From contig JAGIBF010000005.1 of NCBI GenBank assembly GCA_017744515.1, forward strand, positions 1-64,000: a stretch of DNA of 64,000 bases. The letters run 5' to 3'. This document shows positions 15,299 to 24,351 of this stretch, piece after piece. Source of the DNA: Niastella sp. (lineage in GTDB: Bacteria; Bacteroidota; Bacteroidia; Chitinophagales; Chitinophagaceae). The stretch's first letter is position 1. Every line of letters starts with the position of its first letter. The notes below the pieces were generated by a model. That model was not told the origin of the DNA. It saw nothing but the letters and a program-made list of their open reading frames with translations, and did not search any database. The position numbers and the translations under genes are program-made.

Positions 15299-18178
15299 AT
15301 GAGTCTGTTCGAAAAGCAAAACTCCGAATTTATCCGTCGCCATATTGGCCCCCATGAATCCGAGACCCGGCAAATGCTGAAAACGATCGGGGAGCCCAGT
15401 GTAGAGGCGCTGGTCAGCAAAACTGTTCCGCCTGCTATCCGCATGAACAAGGCATTAAACATTCCCGCCGCTATCAGCGAAAATGAATACCTGCATTTAC
15501 TGAAAGAGATCTCCCTGAAGAATAAGACTTACAAAACTTACATCGGTCAGGGGTATTATGATAATATCGTTCCCAGTGTTATCCTGCGCAACATTTTTGA
15601 GAACCCAGGTTGGTATACACAATATACGCCCTACCAGGCCGAGATCTCCCAAGGCCGTCTGGAAAGCCTGCTGAACTTCCAGACTATGGTAAGCGACCTT
15701 ACTGCCCTGCCACTGGCCAACGCCTCGCTGCTGGACGAAGCCACCGCTGCTGCTGAAGCGATGACCATGTTCTTCAATACACTGAACAGGGACCATGATC
15801 ATATCACCCGCCCTAAGTTCTTCGTAGATAACGAGACTTTCCCGCAAACCAAAGACGTACTGGTTACCCGCGCTATACCGGTAGGTATTGAAGTGGTGTT
15901 TGGCGATTATAAAACTGCCACCATCGACAAGAACTACTTTGGTGCGCTGGTGCAATATCCCAATGACAAGGGTTCTATCGAAGACTACCGCAACTTCATC
16001 AATAAAGTACACGAAGCGGAAGCTTACGTGGTAATGACCACCGACCTGCTGGCACTTACCTTGTTGACACCTCCCGGTGAACTGGGTGCCGACGTAGCTT
16101 GTGGTTCTGCTCAACGCTTTGGTGTTCCGCTCGGTTTTGGTGGCCCTCACGCTGCCTTCTTCGCTGCCAAAGATGAGTTCAAGCGTAATATTCCCGGCCG
16201 TATCATTGGTGTGAGCATCGATGCACAGGGTGACCGCGCGCTCCGTATGGCGTTGCAAACAAGGGAGCAACACATCAAACGTGAAAAAGCTACTTCCAAT
16301 ATTTGTACTGCCCAGGCATTGCTGGCCAACATGGCTGCGATGTATGCTGTGTACCATGGCCCCGATGGTCTGAAAGATATCGCCAAGCGTGTTACCGTAC
16401 TGGCCAACGCTATGGCAGAAGAACTGGAAGCTGAAGGTTATGAAGTGCTGCATGAAAACTACTTCGACACCGTAGTGATCAAAGTAGAAGACAGTGCGGC
16501 TATCAAGGTAAAAGCTGAAAAGGCTGAGATCAACTTCCGTTATTATGAGAATAACCTCATCGGTATTTCTCTGGACGAAAGCACAACGCTCAGCGATGTG
16601 CTGGATATCCTGTTGTTGCTGGATCAACCCAATGACCACAGCGTAGCTGGTTTCAGCGTGAGTGAAGATGCCGGCCTGTATCACCTGCCTACCGGCTTAA
16701 CCCGTACTTCGCCTTTCTTAACGCATCCGACCTTCAACTCACACCACAGTGAAACGCAGATGATGCGTTATATCAAGCAACTGGAAAATAAAGATCTTTC
16801 GCTCAATACTTCCATGATCTCCCTGGGTTCCTGCACCATGAAGCTGAACGCAGCGAGTGAAATGATCCCCCTTAGCTGGGCACACTGGAGCAAGATCCAT
16901 CCCTTCGCTCCCAGGGATCAGACGCAAGGTTATCAGCAGATCGTAGATGAACTGAGCGAATACCTTTGCCAGATCACTGCTTTCGATGCGTGCAGCCTGC
17001 AGCCCAACAGTGGCGCCCAGGGCGAATACGCTGGCCTGCTGGTGATCAGGGACTACCATGAAAGCCGCGGTGAAGGTCATCGTAATGTGATGCTGATCCC
17101 CATCAGCGCCCACGGTACCAACCCTGCCAGCGCTGTAATGGCCGGCATGAAGGTGGTCGTGGTGAAAGCACTGGAGAACGGTTATATCGATGTAGAAGAC
17201 CTGAAAGCCAAAGCTGCTCAATACAGCAAGGAACTTTCCGGTATCATGATCACCTACCCCAGCACGTATGGTGTATATGAAGAGACGGTGAAAGAGATCA
17301 CTGATATCATCCACCAACACGGTGGCCAGGTATATATGGACGGAGCAAACATGAATGCACAGGTTGGTTTAACCGCTCCGGGCCTTATCGGCGCCGACGT
17401 TTGCCACCTCAACCTCCACAAGACCTTTGCTATTCCTCACGGTGGCGGCGGTCCCGGCATGGGGCCTATCTGTGTGAAGCAACACCTCGCTCCTTATCTG
17501 CCCGGCCACGTGTCATTGAATTCCAAAGGCGCCGTATCTGCTGCTCCGTTTGGTTCTGCTTCTATCCTCCTCATCAGCTATGGTTATATCCGTATGCTGG
17601 GTCAGGAAGGCACTAAGCTGGCTACTGAATATGCTATCCTCAACGCCAACTACATGCGTGCAAGGCTTCAGGAAGAATATGAAATTCTCTATACCAACCA
17701 TAATGGTCAGTGTGCACACGAGTTCATCGTAGACCTGCGTCCTTTCAAGAAGTCTGCAGAGATCGAAGCAGAGGATGTGGCCAAGCGTTTGATGGACTAT
17801 GGTTTCCACGCTCCTACCTTGAGCTTCCCCGTACCAGGCACCATCATGATAGAGCCTACTGAAAGTGAAGACAAAGCCGAACTGGACCGTTTCTGCGACG
17901 CTATGTTGAGCATCCGTGATGAGATCCGCGCCATCGAAGAAGGTAAAGCCGATAAGAAAGACAATGCACTGAAGAATGCTCCCCATACGCAGTTTGTGAT
18001 CACTGCCGATGAGTGGAAACATGCTTACAGCCGTCAGCAAGCTGCTTTCCCGCTCTCGTATATCCGCTCCAACAAGTTCTGGCCTTCCGTAGCCCGCGTA
18101 AACAATACGCATGGCGACAGAAACCTGATCTGTACCTGTGAACCGGTTAGCGCTTATGCAGAAGTGGAAGCACAGTAG
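15299..18178 (+). CDS. gcvP: Glycine dehydrogenase (decarboxylating), P protein of the glycine cleavage system
   Basis: Pyridoxal-phosphate enzyme that decarboxylates glycine and passes the aminomethyl group to the lipoyl H protein. It is 959 aa, the full-length fused form with both homologous halves. The N-terminus has the typical RRHIGPHESETRQML. The PLP lysine is K708 in HLNLHKTFAIPHGGGGPGMGP (abbreviated LHKTFAIPHGGGG). Other signatures are GQGYYDNIVPSVILRN, SLGSCTMKLNAASEM and ARVNNTHGDRNLICTC. It stands alone here; gcvT and gcvH are not in the window. A strong terminator follows. Confidence 0.98.
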   Translation: MSLFEKQNSEFIRRHIGPHESETRQMLKTIGEPSVEALVSKTVPPAIRMNKALNIPAAISENEYLHLLKEISLKNKTYKTYIGQGYYDNIVPSVILRNIFENPGWYTQYTPYQAEISQGRLESLLNFQTMVSDLTALPLANASLLDEATAAAEAMTMFFNTLNRDHDHITRPKFFVDNETFPQTKDVLVTRAIPVGIEVVFGDYKTATIDKNYFGALVQYPNDKGSIEDYRNFINKVHEAEAYVVMTTDLLALTLLTPPGELGADVACGSAQRFGVPLGFGGPHAAFFAAKDEFKRNIPGRIIGVSIDAQGDRALRMALQTREQHIKREKATSNICTAQALLANMAAMYAVYHGPDGLKDIAKRVTVLANAMAEELEAEGYEVLHENYFDTVVIKVEDSAAIKVKAEKAEINFRYYENNLIGISLDESTTLSDVLDILLLLDQPNDHSVAGFSVSEDAGLYHLPTGLTRTSPFLTHPTFNSHHSETQMMRYIKQLENKDLSLNTSMISLGSCTMKLNAASEMIPLSWAHWSKIHPFAPRDQTQGYQQIVDELSEYLCQITAFDACSLQPNSGAQGEYAGLLVIRDYHESRGEGHRNVMLIPISAHGTNPASAVMAGMKVVVVKALENGYIDVEDLKAKAAQYSKELSGIMITYPSTYGVYEETVKEITDIIHQHGGQVYMDGANMNAQVGLTAPGLIGADVCHLNLHKTFAIPHGGGGPGMGPICVKQHLAPYLPGHVSLNSKGAVSAAPFGSASILLISYGYIRMLGQEGTKLATEYAILNANYMRARLQEEYEILYTNHNGQCAHEFIVDLRPFKKSAEIEAEDVAKRLMDYGFHAPTLSFPVPGTIMIEPTESEDKAELDRFCDAMLSIRDEIRAIEEGKADKKDNALKNAPHTQFVITADEWKHAYSRQQAAFPLSYIRSNKFWPSVARVNNTHGDRNLICTCEPVSAYAEVEAQ

Positions 18179-18258
18179 TGAGTTCTGAGTCGAGAGTTCA
18201 GGGTTTCGAGTCGATTGATGTGCTTTGTAATAGCTGAACTATTTAATAGTCAAATATG

Positions 18259-18293
18259 AAGCCCTCCGCTACAAACGGAGGGCTTTTCTTTTA
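18259..18293 (+). terminator. Intrinsic terminator of gcvP
   Basis: A 10-bp stem AAGCCCTCCG / CGGAGGGCTT (18259-18268 with 18276-18285) with a 7-nt loop, followed by TTCTTTTA. Between the stop and the hairpin there is a short word repeat (GAGTCGAGAGTTCAGGG, about 18185-18215). Confidence 0.9.
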
Positions 18294-18331
18294 TAGCGAA
18301 TAGCTCATATCAGGACTCGTACTGCATTGTA

Positions 18332-19069
18332 CTAAAAAAACTTCTCGGCCGTAAGGCCAAAGTTCACCAGCAGGTTTTCGCGGTCGGTGCGGCTGAGTTT
18401 GTTATAGGTAAGTGCGGCGGTAAGGCTCAACCATGATCGCAACTTTACGGATAGCGAGGACACTGAACGGATAATATAATCATCGAAGCGTTGTAAGGAA
18501 GGTTGCCAGAAATGCATGCCTTCCAGCACCACCAGCTTGTTTACATCCCACCTGTACTTTATACGCAAAGAGTTGCGTACTGTCTGGTAAATATCCTGCT
18601 CGCCGGAAGCCAGCTTCAGGTCGCTGGTCTCGTACAATATGCCATCGCTGACCACCAGTTCTGCCGCATCTTTATTGATAAAATTATATCCAATACCACC
18701 GCCTGCCTGGAACTGGTAGTTGATCTTCAGGGAGTAACTGGAAGTGAAAGTGGCCAATGCCCAGTAATACAGCCGTTGCTTATCCTTCAGATAATCGAGG
18801 TTCAGGGCTGTGGTAAAGTCGTTGTTGGTAAGCCTGCTCCCCTGCCGGCCATAGATCCAGGCATTGCTGCTGTTGAGGCTGAATTTGTCCTTATTGATCT
18901 GGAAGCCGAGCACATTGTTCAACACAAAGGAGCGGGCATCGTTTGTCTTGTTGATGATCCCCGTGGTTGAATACTTCACATGATAATGAGTCGAATCATT
19001 GAACTGGCTGTGGGCTGCGGTACAGCTCAATAACAGCAGGCATACGATATAAAATGTAACACGCTTCAT
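18332..19069 (-). CDS. DUF481 family outer membrane protein
   Basis: 245 aa, with a signal peptide (MKRVTFYIVCLLLLSCTAAHSQ) and a predicted beta-barrel rich in alternating strands. DUF481 features include KDKFSLNSSNAWIYGRQ, a GGGIGYNFI strand and LSVKLRSWLSLTAALTYN near the end. DUF481 proteins are salt-induced or general outer membrane proteins of unknown function. It is convergent with gcvP; the gcvP terminator separates them. Confidence 0.87.
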   Translation of the reverse strand: MKRVTFYIVCLLLLSCTAAHSQFNDSTHYHVKYSTTGIINKTNDARSFVLNNVLGFQINKDKFSLNSSNAWIYGRQGSRLTNNDFTTALNLDYLKDKQRLYYWALATFTSSYSLKINYQFQAGGGIGYNFINKDAAELVVSDGILYETSDLKLASGEQDIYQTVRNSLRIKYRWDVNKLVVLEGMHFWQPSLQRFDDYIIRSVSSLSVKLRSWLSLTAALTYNKLSRTDRENLLVNFGLTAEKFF

Positions 19070-19213
19070 AATAACACCGATTGCACAGCAACATAAATGC
19101 CATTCCTCAATTCAACAAATCTTATTGTCAATTCAGGCAATGGGGTCTTGATGGTCGCCGGGCGATGAGATTATTTTGCGCATTCATTAATCAATAAGTA
19201 TAAAGCATTAGCC

Positions 19214-19780
19214 ATGCGTAAAGTAGTTTTCATTATCGGAACAGTAGCCACGCTGCTGTTCAACAGCAGCTGTGACAAAGACAATGACAGTAAGGGTCAG
19301 GCAAAATCATGTAACCTGCCCAGCAGCCCGGCCCCGGCAGGCGCCGCCGGTGGATGGGTACGAGGTCAGGCTTCATCGACCATTGTAACAGATGCCTATA
19401 ATGGTAAATATGTGGGTACCGGTTTCAAAACCGGTCAATACCTGAAGTTCGACGCCAATGGTAAGAATGCAGAACTGACGCTGCTGGTAGATGGGGGCTA
19501 TTACAGTGGTCTGCAATCAGTGACCAGGATGTATGGTACTGTTGTATTCGACGAGAACGAGCAAACCCTCGAGTTTAAAGTGTGCAATGCCTGGTATAAA
19601 GGATGGACAACCGGTAAATTGACTGTTGACCGGGCTGCAACAGACAGTGAAGTGCAGGGCATGACCAATAACAACAAGTTTTTCTACACGTATGATCCGT
19701 CATCCAATTACCCGCTGGTTCTTTATTTCCAATCACTGCCGGTAGACGATGACCATGCGAACAGCTTCAGAAGAGATTAG
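19214..19780 (+). CDS. Hypothetical lipoprotein
   Basis: 188 aa. The N-terminus is a lipoprotein signal (MRKVVFIIGTVATLLFNSSC, lipobox Cys about residue 20) followed by an Asp-rich tether (DKDNDSKGQ). The body appears all-beta, with QYLKFDANGKNAELTLLVDGG and a Gly-rich start (PAPAGAAGGWVRGQ). I do not recognise the family. It is divergent from the DUF481 gene with 144 bp between starts, and word repeats begin right after its stop. Confidence 0.8.
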   Translation: MRKVVFIIGTVATLLFNSSCDKDNDSKGQAKSCNLPSSPAPAGAAGGWVRGQASSTIVTDAYNGKYVGTGFKTGQYLKFDANGKNAELTLLVDGGYYSGLQSVTRMYGTVVFDENEQTLEFKVCNAWYKGWTTGKLTVDRAATDSEVQGMTNNNKFFYTYDPSSNYPLVLYFQSLPVDDDHANSFRRD

Positions 19781-19785
19781 GGGTT

Positions 19786-19827
19786 ATTGCTTAACCTTTG
19801 GCCTTTAGGTGTTAGCGGTTAGGCATT
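19786..19827. repeat. Word repeat, TTAGCGGTTAGGC type
   Basis: CTTAACCTTTGGCCTTTAGG and TGTTAGCGGTTAGGC belong to the same family as 14111-14140 and 15017-15095. Starts 6 bp past the lipoprotein stop. Confidence 0.55.
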
Positions 19828-19838
19828 GACAGAAAGAA

Positions 19839-19870
19839 GAAGCCGCCTCTGGTATTACCGGGGCGGCTTC
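19839..19870. terminator. Hairpin between convergent genes, possible bidirectional terminator
   Basis: The 9-bp stem GAAGCCGCC / GGCGGCTTC has a 14-nt loop. On the minus strand the hairpin is followed by pyrimidine-rich TCTTTCTGTC, on the plus strand by CTCTCATG. Neither U-tract is strong, so its efficiency is doubtful. Confidence 0.5.
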
Positions 19871-19912
19871 CTCTCATGTAGCAGTTGGTTCTGATCTTTC
19901 CCTCATGGGATG

Positions 19913-20116
19913 TTATAACAATGAAATTCCATTCTGCCTGAAGTTCACGCAAAAGGGATACTCACGGGCAATAGCGTTCAGGCGTTTAATCGTTTCCTCA
20001 TCGGGAGGTGTAGGGGTGGTCTTGCCGGCAGACGTTTTTGGTTGAGTCTTGATTTTCGCTGCCTTTCCTGTGCCGGTTCCGTCGGCAGGGAGGTAATTGT
20101 AATGTAGCTTTTTCAT
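19913..20116 (-). CDS. Small hypothetical protein
   Basis: 67 aa, no recognised domain. The N-terminal half is Lys/Thr/Pro-rich and likely disordered (GKAAKIKTQPKTSAGKTTPT). The C-terminal half could form a helix (DEETIKRLNAIAREYPFCVNF). Codon composition resembles neighbouring genes and a hairpin follows the stop, which supports a real gene, but there is no homology argument available to me. Confidence 0.45.
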   Translation of the reverse strand: MKKLHYNYLPADGTGTGKAAKIKTQPKTSAGKTTPTPPDEETIKRLNAIAREYPFCVNFRQNGISLL

Positions 20117-20542
20117 GCCATCAGATTTTATAGAGTGAACAGAGAATACTGAACAGGTTGATTATGCACACAGCACTATCCTTGCACAGTTTTCAGTTAA
20201 GGGGATGCGGAAGCAAACGTTGGGCAAAAAATCGGAACTTTAAATATGGCAGGCGCTCAATGTTGACGGAGAAAGAGATAATAATTCGCTACGATTCATT
20301 CAATCCCTTCAAAGATAGTCAAAAAAGAAATCGTTCGATCACAACAATAAAAAAATCCTGCGCTTTTAATGTGTATTATTTACCTGACAATGAACTGTTT
20401 TACAAGGTTTGCTCTATTAAGGAGTGAACCATTCCAAACGAAAATCTGACCACCATCACGTATTGATCAATTTTGTTCAGGCTTCTCTGCCATAAAAAAC
20501 TATTGGCACAAGATTTTTGTTGTGTTTCTTAAACGCAAGACC
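20117..20542. other. AT-rich intergenic region
   Basis: 426 bp without a convincing gene. An 89-codon frame at 20158-20427 has poor composition and no recognisable features. The stretch probably holds divergent promoters for the small gene at 20116 and the acidic protein at 20543. Confidence 0.5.
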
Positions 20543-21115
20543 ATGGCAAAGAAAACTGCGGGTGCCAAATCAGGCAAATTAAAAGACACCACTCCACAAC
20601 CGGCAACCAAATCAAAGAATACGTCGAGTGATCTACAGGATTCCCCGCAAGACGAAGCGAAGTTGCAGGGCGACGAGGCCACGATGGACCTGCCCGAGGT
20701 GAAAGACATTCCCGGCCAGGAGCATGTGCGTGTGCCACGCATGCGTGAGTTTCAGGATACCACCATCTCCTCAGATGACGAAGAGGGTGCAAGTATATTG
20801 GATGATCCGCAGGATGAGGATATCATTGCCGACAGAGGCTCCAATGTTTCTGCCGAAGAAGCTGCCCTGCTGCAGCAGGCAACAGACTATAACTCCGATG
20901 AAGATGACAAGATCATAAAGGCCAGCGCGCTTGACAGCACCGATGAAGATGGCGAGCCGCTGAATGAACGGGGCTTCCGCAATGCTTATAGTGGTGACGA
21001 CCTGGATGTGCCCGGCAGTGAGGACGATGACGCCGACGAAGAAATTGGCGAAGAGGATGAAGAGAACAATGCCTACAGTGTTGATGAAGAGAACGAAGAT
21101 GATGACAGGGAATAA
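20543..21115 (+). CDS. Conserved highly acidic protein of unknown function
   Basis: 190 aa from the MAKKTAGAK start; 20522 would add seven residues encoded by the upstream leader. A short Lys-rich head (AKKTAGAKSGKLKD) is followed by a body dominated by Asp and Glu. The C-terminal segment DLDVPGSEDDDADEEIGEED, then EENNAYS, resembles a motif I associate with a widespread Bacteroidota hypothetical family. No fold, signal peptide or catalytic residue can be seen; it is likely disordered and cytoplasmic. mgtC-like follows after 11 bp, so co-transcription is likely. Confidence 0.82.
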   Translation: MAKKTAGAKSGKLKDTTPQPATKSKNTSSDLQDSPQDEAKLQGDEATMDLPEVKDIPGQEHVRVPRMREFQDTTISSDDEEGASILDDPQDEDIIADRGSNVSAEEAALLQQATDYNSDEDDKIIKASALDSTDEDGEPLNERGFRNAYSGDDLDVPGSEDDDADEEIGEEDEENNAYSVDEENEDDDRE

Positions 21116-21126
21116 TTTCTGCTAAT

Positions 21127-21762
21127 ATGATATTCGATTGGGAAACTGCTTTGATGCGGATAGGTATTGCCGTACTTATCGGGGCTTTTATTGGCGCCGA
21201 GCGGGAGTATCATGATAAATCTGCCGGCCTGCGCACACTGACACTTATTTGCGTGGGCTCCTGCCTCTTTACGCTTATTTCCCTGCTGCTGACCAATGGC
21301 ACTGCCGACCGGATTGCTTCTACTATAGTGACCGGCATCGGCTTCCTCGGCGCCGGTGTGATCTTTAAGAGTGAGCAGGGTGTTAACGGACTTACCACCG
21401 CCGCCACTATCTGGGCTACCGCCGCTATCGGTATGGCCATCGGCAACGGATTATATATCGTAGCCTCAGCCACGGCGCTGTGTGTACTTGTCGTTCTATC
21501 GCTCTTCGTCCATCTCGAACCGCTTATCGATGCCATCCATAAGGAGAGAACCTATACTATCGTAAGTAATTATGCACCTGACATTCTGCAAAAGTATGAA
21601 GCGTTATTAAAGAGCTATGGTCTCAACTGCGCCAGGCAAAGACGGGCAAAGAAAGGAAAGGAGCTGCATTTCAGGCTCAAGATAAAAGGCGGCAAGGCCG
21701 CCCACGACCGCTTTATCGATGCCATGCTGAAGGACGAAACAGTTATCAATTTCGAGTTTTGA
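21127..21762 (+). CDS. MgtC/SapB family membrane protein
   Basis: 211 aa. The N-terminal MgtC domain has four to five helices with the family signatures GAFIGAEREYHDKSAGLRT, GIGFLGAGVIF and GLTTAATIWATAAIGMAIG. The C-terminus (about 140-211) is a soluble ACT-like domain. MgtC proteins inhibit the F-ATP synthase and help bacteria cope with low magnesium or acid in the characterised cases; in Bacteroidota the role is inferred. Located 11 bp after the acidic protein gene. Confidence 0.92.
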   Translation: MIFDWETALMRIGIAVLIGAFIGAEREYHDKSAGLRTLTLICVGSCLFTLISLLLTNGTADRIASTIVTGIGFLGAGVIFKSEQGVNGLTTAATIWATAAIGMAIGNGLYIVASATALCVLVVLSLFVHLEPLIDAIHKERTYTIVSNYAPDILQKYEALLKSYGLNCARQRRAKKGKELHFRLKIKGGKAAHDRFIDAMLKDETVINFEF

Positions 21763-21850
21763 CCTCCTCCTCTATTTGACTTATCCCCTGATTTTGTCAA
21801 CTGGTAATAGAGATCGGCCAATTCATACACTACAGGCTGGAAAAGGACTT

Positions 21851-21894
21851 AACCGGTTTTTAATATTGTTGCTGCAATCAATTTTAAACCGGTT
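21851..21894. promoter_or_regulatory. Two AACCGGTT palindromes 36 bp apart before the glycosyltransferase gene
   Basis: AACCGGTT occurs at 21851-21858 and 21887-21894, the second ending 3 bp before the start codon at 21898. Flanks are also partly inverted (GGTTTTTAATATTG against CAATCAATTTTAAACC), so the leader could fold into a stem holding the ribosome entry site, or the boxes could be a two-site operator. Both readings are inference. Confidence 0.45.
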
Positions 21895-21897
21895 ATT

Positions 21898-23283
21898 ATG
21901 GAAAATAACAAGTATTATGGTTATGCCGGAAACGGCAATGGGAAGAAGATCCTTTTTGCCTGTGTGCCTGCTGATGGACATTTCAATCCGCTCACTGGCC
22001 TGGCGATGCACCTGAAAAGCATTGGATATGATGTAAGGTGGTATGCCGGCGACGCATATGAAGAGAAGGTCAAAAAGATGGGGATACCCTGGTATCCTTT
22101 TCAAAAGGCGCTCAACCTGAATGGCGACAACGTGGATGAATTGTTTCCCGACCGGGAGCAACATAAGAGCCAGATCGCTAAATTGAATTACGACCTGATC
22201 AATGTGTTCATATTACGCTCTACGGAATACTATGAGGATATCCGGGAGATCTACCAAACGTTCCCCTTCGACCTGATGATCGCAGACGTTACTTTCTCTG
22301 CCACGCCTTTTGTGAAAGAGAAGATGAATATCCCCGTGATCGGTATAGGTATTATCCCCATTACCCAAACTTCAAAAGACCTCGGCCCTGCAGGATTAGG
22401 GCTTACGCCGGCCACCAGTTTCTTCGGCAGACGTAAGCAGGACATCATGCGCTTTATTGCCGACCAGTTCATATTCCGCAAATCCAATAAGGTGATGCGC
22501 AGGATATTCAGGGAGTATGATATCGATCCCGGCCCTTCCAACGTATTCGACACACTTACCCGCAAGGCAACCCTGCTATTGCAAAGCGGTACGCCGGGCT
22601 TTGAGTTTGAACGCAGTGACCTGGCCAGCAATATCCGCTTTATCGGGCCTTTACTGCCCTATGTATCTCCACGCGAACGCAAACGCTGGTATCATGAAAA
22701 GCTGGAGCAATATGATAAGGTGATCATCGTGACGCAGGGCACCGTAGAGAAAGATCCTGATAAGATCATTGTGCCCACGCTGGAAGCATTCAAGGGTTCT
22801 ACCAGCCACCTTGTGGTTGCTACCACTGGTGGCTCAGGTACCGCTGCATTGCAACAAAAGTATGCTGCCGACAATATCATCATTGAAGACTTTATTCCTT
22901 TTGATGATGTGATGCCTTATGCCGATGTGTATGTCTCCAATGGAGGATATGGCGGCGTATTGCTGGGTATTCAACATTTATTGCCACTGGTCGTAGGTGG
23001 CATCCACGAGGGCAAGCTGGAGATCAATGCACGGGTTGGCTATTTCAAACTGGGCGTTAATATGAAAACGGAAAAGCCCACGCCTCAACAATTAAAGGAG
23101 AGTGTACTGGAAGTGTTGTCGAACGACATTTATAAACAACAGGTGAAGAAACTGGCTGCAGAATTCAACCGGTACGATCCGCACCTGCTTTGCGAACAGT
23201 ATGTGGCAGAAGTGTTGCAAAACAATGTGGGCTCTGTGGGAAACAGGTCGATGGCCAATAGCAAGACGCTGGTCAGCAATTAA
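21898..23283 (+). CDS. GT1-type glycosyltransferase (UGT/MGT-like)
   Basis: 461 aa GT-B fold enzyme that would transfer a sugar from a UDP-type donor to a small hydrophobic acceptor. The N-terminal half starts ILFACVPADGHFNPLTGLAMHLKSIGYDVRW, cited as PADGHFNPLTGLA. The donor-binding region is ADVYVSNGGYGGVLLG, in which the His common in the family motif HGG is Asn. VVGGIHEGKLEINARV follows. No signal peptide. No biosynthetic partners lie nearby, so the acceptor is unknown. A bidirectional terminator follows. Confidence 0.88.
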   Translation: MENNKYYGYAGNGNGKKILFACVPADGHFNPLTGLAMHLKSIGYDVRWYAGDAYEEKVKKMGIPWYPFQKALNLNGDNVDELFPDREQHKSQIAKLNYDLINVFILRSTEYYEDIREIYQTFPFDLMIADVTFSATPFVKEKMNIPVIGIGIIPITQTSKDLGPAGLGLTPATSFFGRRKQDIMRFIADQFIFRKSNKVMRRIFREYDIDPGPSNVFDTLTRKATLLLQSGTPGFEFERSDLASNIRFIGPLLPYVSPRERKRWYHEKLEQYDKVIIVTQGTVEKDPDKIIVPTLEAFKGSTSHLVVATTGGSGTAALQQKYAADNIIIEDFIPFDDVMPYADVYVSNGGYGGVLLGIQHLLPLVVGGIHEGKLEINARVGYFKLGVNMKTEKPTPQQLKESVLEVLSNDIYKQQVKKLAAEFNRYDPHLLCEQYVAEVLQNNVGSVGNRSMANSKTLVSN

Positions 23284-23311
23284 AATACCATTAAAACCAC
23301 CACCAAATACA

Positions 23312-23341
23312 AAAGGGTGAGCCTACGTTGGCTCACCCTTT
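23312..23341. terminator. Bidirectional terminator between glycosyltransferase and DUF4397 genes
   Basis: A perfect 12-bp stem AAAGGGTGAGCC / GGCTCACCCTTT (23312-23323 with 23330-23341) with a 6-nt loop lies between convergent genes. T-rich sequence follows on both strands (CAGTTTCTTT on plus). Confidence 0.85.
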
Positions 23342-23364
23342 CAGTTTCTTTATAGTTATAATGC

Positions 23365-24108
23365 TTAGTTGGCTGCTCTTAATACGCCCAATCCGAGGGC
23401 ATTGGAACCTGTACCGCCGGGGTTACCTGCCAGGTAGAAAGTATAGGCGTTGCCCGCCAGCAGGTTCACATCGTTTAATGTATAAACAACGCTATCTGTT
23501 CCGGTGCTGCCTTTTACTTTTACCTCAAACTTGTGGTAGCCTGCTGTAGAGGCAGTAAATCCGTTATAGTAATCACTGAACTCATTATCGGCCAGTGAAC
23601 GCTGAGAGAATATCTTGTTATTATCGATATAAAGGTCTACTGGTCCAAGGTCATTGATACCAGGGCTCAGTTGCCAGAACCTGAAATAAGGCTTATCGAG
23701 TGTGAGATCAGAGAAATCATCTTCGATCACCATGGCATTTACATTGGATCCTGAGGGTTCGTTGAATAGTACCATGGAATAAAAACCCAATGAATCGAAC
23801 CTTGTAAAAGGTATACTGGCTACTATGCTGTCTTTGGTGCTCTTTTTGAACTTAACGACAAAGTTGCCCGTATTTACAGGAGAATAAGTTTGTGATACAC
23901 CACCAGCATCAAAAGTGCCGGATACCAGGGTATCGTTAAAGTAGATCTGCACCGCCACAGCCGGTGTTTTGGTAGCTAAATGCAGCATCGATACGTAAGC
24001 TTTAGCAGCCTGCCGCTGTGGTTCACTTGTCTTCAAGCAGCCCGTTAAGGTAACACCCAGCAAAGCTATCGCACTCCATAAAAAAATATTTGCCTTACTC
24101 TTTTGCAC
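23365..24108 (-). CDS. DUF4397 domain-containing lipoprotein
   Basis: 247 aa. Lipoprotein signal with Cys in ALLGVTLTGCLKTSE. A DUF4397 domain follows (AYVSMLHLATKTPAVAVQIYFND), the second half having PVDLYIDNNKIFS and LNDVNLLAGNAYTFYLAG. The family is an immunoglobulin-like exported domain without known function. It is probably on the cell surface or in the periplasm. A 63-codon frame ends 17 bp upstream on the same strand, but I do not regard it as a supported gene. Confidence 0.9.
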   Translation of the reverse strand: MQKSKANIFLWSAIALLGVTLTGCLKTSEPQRQAAKAYVSMLHLATKTPAVAVQIYFNDTLVSGTFDAGGVSQTYSPVNTGNFVVKFKKSTKDSIVASIPFTRFDSLGFYSMVLFNEPSGSNVNAMVIEDDFSDLTLDKPYFRFWQLSPGINDLGPVDLYIDNNKIFSQRSLADNEFSDYYNGFTASTAGYHKFEVKVKGSTGTDSVVYTLNDVNLLAGNAYTFYLAGNPGGTGSNALGLGVLRAAN

Positions 24109-24351
24109 TTTTTTACTTTTTTATCTTAATAATTAGGGTTGACGAACAGCACCGTATCTACAGGATATCGCCACACAATATTAGGAAAGATTGCCGGCTT
24201 TGGTACAAGGTTTTCCTGTAGGCTATTAAGACAATTTACGATGGATTTTCGTTGCACCACGATACGCCCCTTGGTAAAAGTAAGGGTAAGGCTCGAATAT
24301 AAATGGCTCTTTAACAAGGCTTTCTGATATTCTCCCGGTTATATGGGCAAA

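Noticed and set aside
15497..16684. 395-codon open frame antisense to gcvP
   Set aside because: Lies wholly inside the complete gcvP gene; the frame is open because of the codon use of the real gene. No start context, signal or domain.
20158..20427. 89-codon frame in an AT-rich gap
   Set aside because: Composition unlike neighbouring genes, no domain, no ribosome or promoter signal that fits.
24126..24317. 63-codon minus-strand frame ending 17 bp before the DUF4397 gene
   Set aside because: No recognisable homology in the translated text (…RYPVDTVLFVNPNY). It could be a remnant of a longer gene, but I cannot support it.
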